From Pontederia crassipes (Eukaryota > Streptophyta > Magnoliopsida > Commelinales > Pontederiaceae): a stretch of 64,000 bases of DNA. Each line of letters opens with the position of its first letter. Position 1 is the stretch's first letter. Below the pieces are notes generated by a model. It saw nothing but the letters and a program-made list of their open reading frames with translations. It was not told the DNA's origin and did not search any database. The stretch lies in the NCBI GenBank assembly GCA_030549335.1, contig CM060198.1, positions 54,445,995 to 54,509,994 of the forward strand. The letters run 5' to 3'. Shown here one piece after another: positions 47,394 through 60,537 of the stretch. A program made the position numbers and the translations under genes.

Positions 47394-50300
47394 TCATACC
47401 TGGAAACATTAGGCATTAATTTCCCATACATGATACCAGGTGCAAATGTACTGTCAACATGATGGGACAAGTGTAAATGAAACATCCTTTACAAAAGTAC
47501 ATGTAATACCATTGACAAGGAAAATACAAGACCCAAAAAGTTGAGCCATATAAATTTCGGAAATTGTTGACTAGAGTCATTTTCAACCTCCGAATATATT
47601 ACCTTCTATACAACAACAACAACAACAAAGCCTTATCCCACTAGGTGGGGTCAGCTACATGGATCATACGACGCCTCGTTGATTCATGTTCATCATTTTC
47701 AACCTCCGAATATATTACCTTCTATACAACAACAACAACAACAAAGCCTTATCCCACTAGGTGGGGTCAGCTACATGGATCATACGACGCCTCGTTGATT
47801 CATGTTTATGAGATTCGACAGAATTTTACGCTGGCTGTCGGGGCCTAACACAACCTTCTATAAAAAGATATATTTCAAAGATTTGAATTGTAGATGTTAA
47901 ATCAGAAATTCAAGTGTACAAGGAATTAAAGCCTGGATTCTGGGTCACTAACAAAATATTGAGTTGATAAGAATAGATATTTATCAGTTTCATACCAAAA
48001 AACACCTCATTTAATACAAGAATTCATAGATCGGCAGCACGAATTTCACTCATTCTGAGAATTCTTTGAAAATGCTAGTACTTTTTTTTTTTAAATATAA
48101 TGCTAGTACTTGCTCAAGTAAGATTTTTTGCTCTTCTTAATAACAACAGGTTTTACTTATTCTTTTGGGTCAAACAACAGGTTTTACTTTACTAGGGGCT
48201 TACAGTGGTAGGAATATAAAAACTCAGCTAGACAAGATACTGTTCCCAACAAGTTTTTTATTATTTTCTAGGAACAGAATGCAAGATTACAAGTCTATCT
48301 AAATCCACCAGGGTTACCCTAGAAACATCCAATTCAAGGTGGAACAGACAAAGCTATGATCAACAAGTTTTAGCAAGAAAGCATGGCTTTTATAATCTCA
48401 CTAATATGGAGTCACCCAAGACCATCAGTCAAATTGACAACTAGACAGTAGACAATTTTGAGGAGGAACCAGAAAGTATATAATTGTATGCAACAATCTT
48501 TGATAACCAATGGAAAGCCCATCCCAATACTTAAAAGACTGGAGATTTATCCTGACCTGCTTTTTCTTCTTAGGTCTCCTTTTACGTCGAGGTTTATGCA
48601 CATCTGAGGTTGAGCTAAGATTACCACGGTGATCTTTCTGTGTGCTTTGGTAACTCAATTTTTTGTTGAAAGGACCATTTACTCTTTTTGATGTGTTGCT
48701 TGATGCAAGCCTTTCAACCTTTTCCTGAGATTGATTTCTGTCAGGTGGCAATGATCGAGGAGGTGGCATCAGAACTTGAGCATATCTCTGCCTCTGCAAT
48801 CAAGCATTGTCAATATGTGTGCAGATAAAGTGCAAGAAAATAGATTGGATGCCAAGAATTTGATGCAGCAGAAAGAAAAACCTGATTTTTTTCATTACTG
48901 AACTTGCCCAATGTTGCCTTACCCAAAGCACTTGAAGCTTGCTCCCTGAGGCAGAGAAAGTGCATATAACTTATTACCAAAAAAAGTGCATTTCTTATAT
49001 TCATACTATCAGTATTTATAATATTAAGAGTGAAATACATATTTCATGGGAAAAAACGCGTATGAAATTCAAGTGACAAATATTCTACTGCAACCCCGAC
49101 TTGCATTTGTTTCACTGAAACAACTTGCAAAGGAGAAGGAATTCTAGCAAAATCTTTCTGAAAAAAAAAATATATTTGTGTATGAATATATAACAACAAA
49201 TGGTAAAATGTAAACTTTTTCTAGAGGGTGAAACAAAAAGTACATTTTAATTACTTTCTGTAAATATGATATAGGAGGTGAATGAGGTAAAGATATCTAC
49301 CCCTCAAGATGAAAGACATTTACCCGGTATAAAATTCAGGATCAAATGAAAAATATTTTATTTCACTGAGATTTTCTTATTGCCAAACGCAGGAAAATGG
49401 GGAAAATGTTTTCCTGAAAAATATTTTGTCCCAAGTAAAAATAACCTTATACCTCTAATATGCAACACAAAATCACGAAATGCCAAGGACAACTCTCTGA
49501 TATGTGTTTTTTACAAAGCTCCAACTACAAGGTTCACACCTAAAAGAACTTTGAGGTATGTGGAATAGCTTACATAAAAGATTTCATCATGTTAACTCTC
49601 TGTAGTTATTGTAACAAATATCTTTTAAGAGGTCTAGCAACTGTTTTCTTGGTAAACTAATCATCAAAACCAATATAAATACTTTAAGGGTCTGCTTGGT
49701 GGATTAAGACTTCTCCCATGGAGTAAAACAACAATAGAAAAATACTTTTGCAGAAGTGACTTTCTACAGGTTTATATCCTGAGGTTTGTTTTCATTAATA
49801 TGTTTGGAACTGCTCATGAAAGAAGAGTGCTCACCAATAAATTGTGGAAGAAAACAAATAAGGGGCTAGATCTCATGTTTTACACCAAGGTTTTTAACCA
49901 ATATCATGGTATCTGAGCTAACAAAAAGTAGATCTAATAGGCATTTTTTTCAACCCAAAAAAATGAAGTGATGTGATGATATTAACTATTTCCATGGGAA
50001 CAATGCAGATACAAACAGGACTTAGGTATATCATATGCAGTAACACCTTAGTACTCTTCAGTACAATCTGATATTAAGTCTTAATAAAATCTGATGTTAT
50101 ACTATTTTCCACGATAATCAAAATTTGTGCATTTAATATATATATATAAATAGATTATTGAAAATCATTTAATATATTTTGTGCCATCAATTGAATAGCC
50201 AAAAGTAGATCAAACTTGATTCCTATAAATTCCAAGACCATCGTTCCTAATAAACTTTCCTAATCAAATTCCACTTTTTTAGAAGAAGAAGAAGAACAAC

Positions 50301-52788
50301 AACAACAACAACAACAAAGCCTTATCCCACTAGGTGGGGTCGGCTACATGGATCATACGACGCCATTCCGCTATAAATTACACTTATATAACAGCTCAAA
50401 TCAACAACAGTGGAAAGTTTTACGAAGACATCAACTGATGGAATAAGAAATGTGTTGCCATCATTATGTTAAAACCAGTAATGTGCATCTCAAACCCATA
50501 AAAAGAAATGTGGAGTTGTTGGATTAACCAGGAAGAAGAATCATTCTGGAATAGAAAAGAATATCTTGTGCAGAAAAAAATAACTTGCAACAGAATTATT
50601 GGCAACTACATTTTACCTGACATTCTTATTGATATGTTCATCATCTTCCTCCGCTTCATCACTTGAGCTACCATTAGTAAAGAAATCATTGTCACCGACA
50701 TCTGCAGTATCACCATCACTTGCTGTTTCTGTTAAGGCAACAGGAAGGACAATACAATTTAACCCCTGTAAAGAACTATAACAAGCATGTCATGCATGCA
50801 TATAAAGAATGCAGATGAAGGCATAAATAAATTCTTCTTTTAGAAAGGTTCCCAAATAAAGATATGTTTGACAATAAAGCACCCTAAACAGTGTTGAAGA
50901 TTTAAATGAGCCATCTAGCAGAAACCAAAAATTGAACCATCCAGTAGCAAAAAAATAAGGACCTTCTAAATCTTTGCCACTGGCTGCAGCTGTGGCAATG
51001 TTGGCTTTAATTTGATCACGCAATTTATTCCGCTTGGCAACAGTACTGGGATCACCCTTCACAACTGAAACATATTTCTCATTTCTTGGGAAGAACTGTA
51101 CGAGAAAAGAGAAATAATATGAGCAAGTCATGTTAATGATCAGCTTAAGATAAAAACCATGGAGTACTTAAACACGATTATACATGATATACTGCAAGAA
51201 GACTCTATAGAGAAGACTCCAATTAACCAGTTATGTGAATCTAAGGTAAGAGATATGTTCTCCAGCACAGTCAAGGAGGATGCCACAGAACATATCAGTT
51301 CACAGAATCACAATTCTAGAAGCTTTGAAAGGGGCATACATGTGTAAGTGCATCAGTTGATTCCTGAATAAAAATGCTATATAACTACCTTTATATATTC
51401 TAGGTCTTGTCGTAATTGAAAAAGTTCATCAGCAATTTTCACATCTGGGATGGGATCAGATGAAGCTAGCTGCTTTTTCTCCAGCTGTCGTATCTGTCTT
51501 GTGATCTTCTGTCTTTCTGACAATAACACCAATTCAGATGGATAGAACAAACACAATATGGCACCCTGGAAAACAGACAAATTGGATGCAAAACAACGTA
51601 CCAAAAAATTTTATCATTTTGTATTTTGCAACATTTTTCTTTTCGGATGCAAGACGGGTCTGAAGATCCTGCTTCCTTTTGAGATCTTCCAGTTTCTTTT
51701 CTTGGGCCTGCCTAACTTCCTTAGGGAGATCCTTGAAAGCAAGAAACAAGAGAATCATTTGTGGCTGCAGATGTGATGTAAGATAACAAGCCTCATATTA
51801 ATAGTACATTAGCAACATCTAGGTTTTAGATGTGTAAATACATAAGACGTCATGAAAAGAGATGATAAATAAAGTCATTGTGTCAAGTTTCCATGATAAA
51901 ATAAATTGGTTGTATACAAATGAATGAAAAGGAAATATTGTTTCTTAAGAATCCATAGAAATAGGATTGCAAACATTGTTTAGCAGGCTCAATTGCATAC
52001 CAATTTCTGGATACAAAATAATGGGGATGTGCTGATTAACATATCAAATCAGACAGACATGGCATCAATATTATCTGTGGAAACATAATAGAAACACAGT
52101 AAGCTTCGTAGAAGTTTAAACATATTAAACTCAGGTTGCACGTCCAGCAAATAACTTTCTTTCTAAATCCCAAGTGCGTTAACATTGCGTCATAAATTAC
52201 GGTGAAGTCTTCATAAACTCCTAACCTACCAGTCCAGGGAATATGCATAGCTCTCTCTAAGAGCACCGCTATCAATAATTATCCACTTGAAGTCTAAGTT
52301 TTCAAGTGTGAATACAAATCGCTTGGAAGAGGAAAACACAAACCACTGGCATTATCAAATGCCACCTGTTTTGCGAGACAATTTAGCGGGAACGTTACCC
52401 AGTTGCTTCCAAGCAAACGAATTTACAGTCACCTTAATACAGTCAACTAAAATGCAGGCCTTCTCTTGATGCAAGAAGATCAAAATTCCAAGACCTACAA
52501 CCAGACCTGACTTCGTAGCACAATGAATCCAGCCATCCAAATGAATCCCACAAAAAGGAATCCGTACATAAGCTTATAAAACCCAGAAAAAGAAGACGAA
52601 TAGATCGGTACCTTCTGGAGCATACGCTCGGTCGACCTGATCTGGTTCTTGAGGGTGACGGGCTTGGTCTTCTTCCGCCTACTGTCAACCCCTAACCCTT
52701 TCGACGCTGCCGCCGTCGCCGCTGACGAGGGGCGGCCGGGGGGCCGCCGCTCGTCCACTCGGCGCCGGCCGTAGCCACCGTGCGCCAT
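47394..52788 (-). CDS. EFG1: rRNA-processing protein EFG1
   Basis: Nucleolar factor of the EFG1 family, required in yeast for early pre-rRNA cleavage and small-subunit assembly. Exons on the minus strand: 52788-52612, 51731-51602, 51516-51389, 51095-50963, 50728-50617, 48945-48882, 48793-48557, and a 6-nt terminal exon 47399-47394 (Val-stop); phases all join, 328 residues. The N-terminus MAHGGYGRRR and the block KNQIRSTERML (48-58), DLPKEVRQAQEKKLEDLKRK (60-79), KITRQIRQLEKKQ (105-117) are the conserved, highly charged coiled-coil EFG1 domain. An acidic patch follows (about 190-225), then a basic tail, KPRRKRRPKKKK, suited to nucleolar localisation. The tiny last exon is the least certain part; without that splice the reading frame would run on to 48425. 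Two SINE-like elements lie in its introns. Confidence 0.87.
47577..47852 (-). mobile_element. SINE-like element partly duplicated in tandem (116-bp unit)
   Basis: A 116-bp unit, including flanking 'tcattttcaacctccgaata' and the first part of the SINE, occurs at 47577-47692 and again from 47693. The second copy continues to the full 3' part (to 47852). Target duplication 'accttctata' lies at 47601-47610, 47717-47726 and 47853-47862, so the insertion came first and the tandem duplication later. It lies in the last intron of EFG1. Confidence 0.75.
50296..50376 (-). mobile_element. SINE-like fragment in an EFG1 intron
   Basis: A (CAA)n run followed by CTAGGTGGGGTCGGCTACAT and 'cgacgccattccgctataa'. 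It ends at the same point as the copy at 17.3 kb, so both are the same short subtype. Target duplication not clear. Confidence 0.65.
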
Positions 52789-52901
52789 CAGCCGGGTAGC
52801 TGGGGGCGACCCTGGCAGAGATCGGAGACGGTGGTCGAGCTCGTCGGGGAATGATTTTGGCGGGTAGTAGGAATCGAATTGTGATGGGCGACGGGGTTTT
52901 T

Positions 52902-53057
52902 CTAGGGTTCTTCCTCTCGTCTCCTCTCCCGTTTTTTTTTTCTTTTATAAAAAATATTTTTCACTACGTCGTACACTCGTACTCGGAAATAAAATTTAAG
53001 ACGTGAATAGAACATAGCCCATGTCATATTATTTTCTTGGGCCTCAATTAATGGGCC
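52902..53057 (-). promoter_or_regulatory. Site II elements and telo-box-like motif upstream of EFG1
   Basis: On the minus strand AACCCTAG is at 52909-52902. Site II cores appear as TGGGCC at 53038-53043 and 53052-53057 (plus-strand reading), and AGCCCA (complement TGGGCT) at 53016-53021. Telo boxes combined with site II motifs are a known signature of plant ribosomal-protein and ribosome-biogenesis promoters, which fits this gene. The telo-box match is partial. Confidence 0.6.
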
Positions 53058-53099
53058 GCCCAATAACAAACAAAAAAGAGAATCACGTGTCATAATTTT

Positions 53100-54990
53100 T
53101 TAACATATTTATTATGAAACTTTCGACAGAGTTTGTTTCGTTCTTTTCTTCGAGAGATAAGGACTACGCGGAACAAAAAGTGTTGATAGTTCATCATCAA
53201 GATATATACAAATAAATATTTAGATCATGATCCAATCTTTATCCTTTTTTTTTACTTAACTAGAAAGATAATTTTTTTTTTCAGTTGGAGGGTCAGTTGA
53301 GTTCTTAGTTAGAGCAAATCGGTAAAGTGAGGGCCATAGAGCAGCGACTTGGTGTTGAAATAGTCTGTAGTCATATATTTCACCTTGATGCTCGTTATCA
53401 TTGATTTAGAAGAAATTATTGCGACTTTAGAAAGTAGCAGCAATTTGAGCATCAAGAATAGAAGAATGCTGGAATATGAACCCGTAAGATACATTGTCAT
53501 TTTACAAGAAAAAACAACAGAAGAAGCTTTAGTTATGGGCTGAGCTTCTTTGTTGCTCTAACCAATTGAAGGTCCCCAAAGTTTTTATTCGTGACGCAAA
53601 TCAGTAGCAGAGCCCGTGCACAAATGTGAGGGGGGCCAAGCTTATATATTTTTTATATATTCTTAAATTTTTTCTTTGTATCCTTAATAATTTATATAGT
53701 ATATTAAAAATTTTAGAGGGGCCTAGAACCCCCTAGCTCCATCCCTGACGCAAATAGTGGTCACAAGATTGCTCTATACAAGGAAGTTCTAGTTTTTTCA
53801 TGGATAACCCATATCAATTATGATGTTCATTTTACTTTAGTCATCCTATTGAGTTAGGTTACTAATTAGGTTACATATTTTCATTTTTTTTAGCAGATTA
53901 CTTGCTGGATACCTATTAGGAATTAGCAAATGATGAGAAAATATGATGCTTAGAGGAGACTTGTTGATAAGACATCAAATGTCAGAGGTTGATGCATTGT
54001 CTTTTGCCTTTATATGTGATTTTACTCTTAAGCTAAGATTTAGTGCTGCTTGAGTTATCTTTCAACTTAAAGTGTATGCATGGAAAGTTCATCCAATTAA
54101 GTTTGCTAGTTTTTAAGAAAATAGTGCATGATAAGGATAGTAAACAAGCACTCATGTAATTCTAAGATAGTAACAATTGCGTTTTCGACAAAAAATTTGG
54201 TCATCCTATCTATATCATACGATATTCAATCGATACAAATAATATATCAATCTAATCCATGTATAACGGAGAAGGTCCATGTCATGAAAAATCGATGTCA
54301 CGAGTTCTCGCACACTTGTCTGTCCCTTAGTGCTATTGGCATTTTGCTTGTGAGACTGTCGTCCATCTAATAAATCGAATACCCTCATTTGTCACTAGTC
54401 ATAAATCACTATTTCAACTTCTATACAACAAGAATCCATACTTACACTTCCTTAGGGTATTCGGCAGCACTATTTTTCCATTTCTCCATCTTTACAACGG
54501 TCACAAGTTCTCCTATCATTCTTCCCGTTGTATATTTTTAGGTTAACCCTCTCAATTTCATGGCTACCGTTGCTTTAACCCTAGTACCGGCCACATATAT
54601 CATGCTCGCCATGCCATCTTCGATAGTCCATGTTCCCTTTTGTCACATCAGCATTATCCATGTTGTATCCCACCCATAGTCCTACCCCTTGGCTTAGCAT
54701 ACTCTCGACATGGTCTTCTTCCGCACTAGCTTCTCCAAGCTTACCTCCAATGTCCACCACCACTAGCATCTTTCCGCCTCACCCTGCCATCTCCACCTGA
54801 CCCTTGTCCTCCCGAATGCACGACACTTAGACCTCACACCTCTATCGACTATCGCCAACTTGTTGGCCTTTCATGTCCATCTACCAACCATGTTGAGTCT
54901 ACCAGCAATACACCGCCTAACCCCACCTCCTTTATTCCTGCCAACATTCATTCTGAACGGTGCTCAACCATGTTCATTGAGATTACTGCT
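53100..54990. other. Intergenic with decayed repeats
   Basis: 53600-53760 holds a 'gtgaggggggcc'...'gaggggcctagaaccccct' stretch common in plant repeats. 54.4-54.9 kb is probably the further decayed 5' part of the copia fragment that follows. No gene seen. Confidence 0.4.
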
Positions 54991-54997
54991 CTTCTGT

Positions 54998-56360
54998 CGA
55001 ATGGTACGTGGGCTCTTGTTCCTCGACATCTGTCGATGCAAGTGGCTCTTCAAAATCAAATACAAATCGGATGGCACAGTGGAACGTCACAAGGTCCATC
55101 TTGTTGCTAAATTCCATCAACAGATAAGTATCGACTATTTTGACACCTTCAGATGTTTAAGCTAGCGACTATACGTGTGGTTGCATCGTTGTGTCACGTG
55201 GTTGTCATTTATGCAAGCTCGATGTCAGCAATGCTTTTCTTCATGTCGACTTACAAAATACAATATATATGTCACAACCTTCAAGATTTGTTGATGAAAA
55301 GTTTCCACGCCATGTTTGTCACTTACAAAAGACTCTTTATGGTCTAAAACAGGTTCCATGAGCATGATTCTTCAAGCTTCACTAGGCTCTTATCTCCTTT
55401 GGCTTTCAAGTGTCCAGAGCTGACTCATCTCTCTTTATTTAATCTCAGGATGATGCTCTCCTATATGTCTTAGTTTATGTCGATGAACTCATCTTGACAG
55501 GGTTTTCCATCACCTCAGTGCAACATTTGCAATATGAGACATTGACCCTCTCTCTTACTTCCTTGGCATCGAAGTTCTTCACAATGATGCAATTTTGATC
55601 CTCTCCAAGAGGAAGTATATTATATATTTCTCGTGACAGACACATATGTGTGTTGCCAAGTCTGTCTAAATTCCCATGGCTCCTACACCAATTGTGTGCT
55701 CTCTCCATAACAAGTCGTGCTTGGATCCGCAATTATACCGCCATGTAGTCAGATCATTAAAGTATGTGCTCATCACCTGTCTTAACATAGCTTTTGTTGT
55801 GGATCATGTGTGTCAATTCATGCAAGCTCCCTCTAAGGCTCAGTGGCAATTTGTGAAGCGTATCTTACATTATCTCAACTATAGTAATGGACTCTATATT
55901 TCTTGTTGCTCTTCTATCACACTACATGCTTTCTCTAATACTAATTGGGCTAGAGGCCAGATAGATCGAAACTCTATTGGCGAGTTCACTATCTACCTTA
56001 TCTCTGGTCGGTGAGGAAGCAATGTACGGTGTCTCAGTCCTCCATTGAGTCTGAATACAAAGCTCTAGAAGATACCACATTCGAGTTAATCTGGCTTCAT
56101 TCATTGTTGTGTGAACTATGTCTCCCCGCTGTCTCCATCCTTGTGACAACATATTGGTGCCACATATCTTACTGCAAATATCATGTTTCACATTCGCACG
56201 AAACACATTGAAGTCGATTATCATTTTATTCGTGATGAGGTCGTGCACCGTTGACTCTTCATCTGATTCATCTCCTCCAAGAATAAACATTGTTGACATT
56301 ATGACGAAAGCTCTCAGTGGAATTCGCTTAAAGTTCTTACGTGACAAGCTAATGTGTTGA
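54998..56360 (+). pseudogene. Decayed Ty1-copia pol fragment (reverse transcriptase and RNase H)
   Basis: In changing frames: KWLFKIKYKSDGTVERHKVH (about 55035-55095), FKLATIRVVASLCHVV (about 55155), LYVLVYVDELILTG at about 55460-55500 (YVDD altered to YVDE), YRHVVRSLKYVLITCLNIAF and QFVKRILHYLNYSNGLY (55.74-55.90), [20 protein letters not shown] (56.02-56.08), and VDIMTKALSGIRLKFLRDKL near 56.30-56.35. This is the copia order. Stops and frameshifts throughout show a dead element. A possible 3' LTR start (TGTTGGGGCATGTTA) is at 56375, but I found no second LTR. Confidence 0.8.
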
Positions 56361-56399
56361 TGCCCTCCCTAACTTGTTGGGGCATGTTATCATATCTAT

Positions 56400-57040
56400 T
56401 CAACAGTTATTTTGATATGATTCTGATCTCAAATTCTATTGTAACATCATGTAATTACTATCTCCATAACAACTTAACAACCTATCCAAGTGGTTCTGTA
56501 ATGTTATATCAATAGGAGTAATCGTCGTATTTGAGAATCCAATTTATCTTAGCTTTTCCACCATGTCCCCCCGCCTCTACATACTCTTCCTTTTATATCT
56601 TATACATGTACACCCGTTGAACTTAAATTTACATGGATGAGAAAGATATGCAGTCCATGGACAATCGAGTGATTGGAGAGATGGATACAATGAGGACATC
56701 TAGAAAAGGTGAGACTAGAGGGCAGCCTGCAGCTGGTGACATTAACAGCAGAGAGAGGCATAATTGAGCAGGGAGAGGAACACACGAGGAGTGTTGAAGG
56801 AAAGAAATTGCAAAAGGAAAGAGGAACATGAATTTTCTTCTCATCTACAAGATGAATCGATCCATTATGTTGAATTGGAGGATTAAGCAATTATTTGGTG
56901 ACTATAAAAAAGAAACCATGATGGTTAAGTAAAAATGACAACCCACCAAAACATAGCGTTGAAATAATTAATCAAAATTAACTAGTTGTCTCCCCTCAAT
57001 TATGCTTCCTAATTCTAAGTACCATATGAGTCGGAGATAT
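56400..57040. other. Possible LTR remnant and spacer
   Basis: Sequence after the copia fragment contains no coding region. It may include a 3' LTR (56375 to about 56540), unconfirmed. Confidence 0.35.
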
Positions 57041-57049
57041 ACAAGTTGA

Positions 57050-59190
57050 GCTCTGCCATGACTAAGGACAACAATATCCCCCGCTCCCTGCGGGTCTGTG
57101 AAGAATCCCCGAATAGGCCCTGACTTCGGGGAATTTTGCCCCCAGGAGGATGGGGATTGGGGACAGAATGCCCCCAGCCTTCTCTCGGGGATTAGGGCAG
57201 GGACAACAACCACCACCCTACTGAATCCCCGTCCTAAAATTTTTTATACATAATTTATTAAAAATTAAAGTTACTAAATCTCAACCATCTAATCTTTCAT
57301 ATAAATATCATAATAAACCCAAACCCTAAATTCATCTAACCCCTTTTCTCCTCGTCCTCTCTCTCTCTTTCTCCAAATCCCTGTCCATCTCCTTTTCTTC
57401 CCCATCTCTTTCTCTTTCTCCAAAATCCTTCCAAGACAACTTCGTCGATCGGCCGACCACATGCATATGGGAGACTACAAGGAAAATGTCATTTTCCAAT
57501 GAGCAAATATCATGCGGAACTACTGCAGGAATTTTCAACAGATCAAAATAGTCATAAGTATAAATGGCACAATTTTTTATAATTACAGCCGTTGTCAATC
57601 GTCGAAACTTTAGAGGGATCAATATTCGTCGAAACTTTAGATGTCGTAACTGCCGGAATAAGGTGTCCATATGTTCCGATGGCTACGAACGTCCAAACTT
57701 CTTACGGACAAGTAGCCGTCGGAATTTCAAATGGTTACAACCATCGATAATATTATTACATATATCTTATTATATAATGTAGTTCCATCCCATTAATATA
57801 TTATAATATAATATAATTCAACAATGTGATTGCATTTAATATATTACAACATATTAATTCAACAATTAATGTTTGATGATTTTTTATTTTTAAAAATACT
57901 AATATTACATTAATATATTTAAAGATAAATCGATCATGCAAGAAAATATTAACATTAGAAAATTACATAACTTATTGCTACTAATTTTAATTTCTAATTA
58001 AGTTATTATGTTATATGTTTTAAAGCGTAAAACATTGTGTGGACACAAAGAATGTCCGCACGTTCAATGTATAAAACAATTATAATAGTAAATTGATGAT
58101 AAGTCTACTTTAAAAATTGTTAATTAATATATTTATCATTAACCATAAATTCATCTATATAAAATGAGTTCACTTATTATTTAAGTCAATGCTCTAATAA
58201 CATCGTTAACTCATCTGTATACATTGGTATTACTAAATAATCAATAGTGTGCTTGAGAGGTGTCACCTCTGGAGGGACGACGCCGCGATGGTCGCCACCC
58301 CCTTTGTGAAGGCGAGGAAGGACGACCCTCCCTCCCTCTCTCGCCCTCGAATATCAACCATCCAATCTTTTATATAAATATCACAATAAACCCAAACTCT
58401 AAATTCATCTATCCCATTTTCTCCTCATCCCCTCTCTCTCTTTCTTTCTCCATATCCCTACCCCTACGTACCCATCTCCTTTTCTTCCTCATCTCTTTCT
58501 CTCTCTCCAAAATTCTTCCAAGACAACTCCGTCGGCCAACCACAAGAATATGGGAGGGACGGCGCCGCGACGGCCGCCACCCCCCTTTGTGAAAGCGAGG
58601 AAAGGCGTCCCTCCCTCCCTCACTTGAAGGCAAGAGAGCGGGGGCACCCCCTCCCTCGTGCACAGAGAGGGTCGGCCACATGAATATGCGAGGGACGGCC
58701 CGCAACGGTCGCCACCCCCCTTTGTGAAAGCGAGGAAGGGCATACCTCCCTCCCTCCCTCTCTCGAAGGCAAGAGAGGGCGGGCACCCTGCCACCCGTGC
58801 ATAGAAGGGGCAAGCCCCCTCTGTGCACGAGGGAGGGGGGTGCCCCCGCTTTGTGCAAAGAGGGGATCCGTCCCCTTCGTGAAATGAAAGAGGTGAGGGT
58901 GTTGTCCTCATTGGCAACTGCCCTCACTTTTTTTTCTAACATTATTTTTTAAAAAAATGTTAAAATATTTTTATATTAAATATATATATCTATTATAAAT
59001 ATTAAATATTTTATAAGTTTTAATACAAAAATTGGAGAATCAGGGTCTCCATGGGGGTTCAAGGCTCGCGAGGATCGGGGCGGGGGATAAAATTCCCCTC
59101 AGATTGAGAATTCGGGACGGGGTCGAGGTCCGATCAATAGGGTCGAGGCGGAGGAGTGTCCCCCACTCCGAATAGGATCGGGTGCCACTC
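57050..59190. repeat. GC-rich repeat complex with internal direct repeats
   Basis: The outer parts (57065-57240 and 59034-59180) are rich in 'gaatccccg'/'cggggattgg' type sequence in opposite orientations, suggesting terminal inverted repeats of one element. Inside, a 200-bp block starting 'ctcaaccatctaatcttt' at 57289 recurs at 58347. A GC-rich unit with 'gccacccccctttgtgaaag' occurs three times (about 58268, 58553, 58689). Open frames here (e.g. 58409-58942 minus) are translations of these repeats, with no domain. Confidence 0.5.
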
Positions 59191-59199
59191 ATAGCCATG

Positions 59200-60439
59200 A
59201 CAAACCTCGATGAACAGATGAGGAAGTTGATGAGATTATTCGAGAAGTTGATGTTGATGGTGATGGCCACTGCAAGGAGTCAAATGAAGGAATCATATGC
59301 TTAGAAATTTCTCTTATCCCAATCTCTCTCCTTAGTTTAGATTTGAAGAACCGTTCAGAATGCATAAAAAAGCACGATGAGTTAAGAAATGATGTTTCGA
59401 AGGGCAAATTAATGAAGCAAAATAAGATGTTTATAAATTAATTTCTCCAATCCCAATTTCTCTCCTCAGTTTAGATTTCAAGAACGAGAAAGTAAATCGG
59501 TTCATAATGCATAAAAAAATACGAAAACCTTTTCAAAGAAAAACCAAATTCAAGCAAAACATTTCACTAGCATAATTACAAGAAAAAACTACTCGAAGAT
59601 GAACTAGGACTTCGTCTCCCTTTTATAGCCCCTTTTAAAAAAAATTTCTTCTTCCCATTGAAATCAAAGATTGCAAAAAAAAAAAAAGACCATAATACAT
59701 ACTCATTACAAACTATTACAAAACATTTCATTTTATCATATAATAATATTCAAGTTTAATTTTCTTTAGCAAACCATAATTTGAATTAATTAATATAACT
59801 TTATTTAAACGTTATCGATAATATTTGTTAAGTACCATAAGTGTCACATAAATAATAATTAAAATAAATGAAAATTGGTCATGATATTTTTAAAAAATAT
59901 TGTAAATTTTGACCAAATATTAATGTAGATAAAAGAAGCAAAGATGGAAAAGTGAATATGAAAGAAAAGAAAACGAGACAATGTTATTGAATGAAAATAG
60001 TTATTAATTTTTAAATCTTAAAAAATTAATTGAATTGATATTTTGTATCAAAATGCTTTATATTAAATCACACCTATCATTCTTGTAATCAAGTCCTCAA
60101 AATGTTAAATACTAACCCCAATGGTTACATAAACAAATGTCATATGTTCAAAAACGACCAAAAGATAAATTCCAAACCAGCCACATTTGTTTTTATAACG
60201 TGTGAATTACTACTAGGATCTTGCACATAATAAGATGATGAAAGAAAGAAAACATAAAGAGTTGGTAAATTTTCGTGTGGCGGATAAAAACATTTGGTAT
60301 TCAAAATAAGTTCAAAAAGTTAGAACAAGAAACATAGGTCTACGAGCAAAAATTCAAACCACTTAGAAAAAAAAGTTGAGAGAAAATAAGACCAACAGAC
60401 ATCCTTAATTAATTTAGTTTCACATGAATATATACATAT

Positions 60440-60440
<1 letters not shown>
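59200..60440. other. Intergenic, AT-rich
   Basis: A short segment 'tcccaat(c/t)tctctcct.agtttagattt' occurs twice (about 59318 and 59452). Nothing coding is supported. Confidence 0.45.

Positions 60441-60442
<2 letters not shown>

Positions 60443-60472
<30 letters not shown>
60443..60472. repeat. (GA)n microsatellite
   Basis: About 14 GA units. Confidence 0.9.
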
Positions 60473-60475
<3 letters not shown>

Positions 60476-60537
60476 ATTCAATAATAACAAAATTTATCCA
60501 AACTACATAGTTTAAGTGCAACAAAATGAATGTTCGA

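Noticed and set aside
56375..56540. 3' LTR of the decayed copia fragment
   Set aside because: A TGTTGG start is present, but there is no purine-rich tract before it, no clear CA end, no target duplication and no partner LTR in the window.
58409..58942. 177-codon minus-strand open frame
   Set aside because: It translates three copies of a GC-rich repeat (repeated RFHKGGWRP) and has no recognisable domain.
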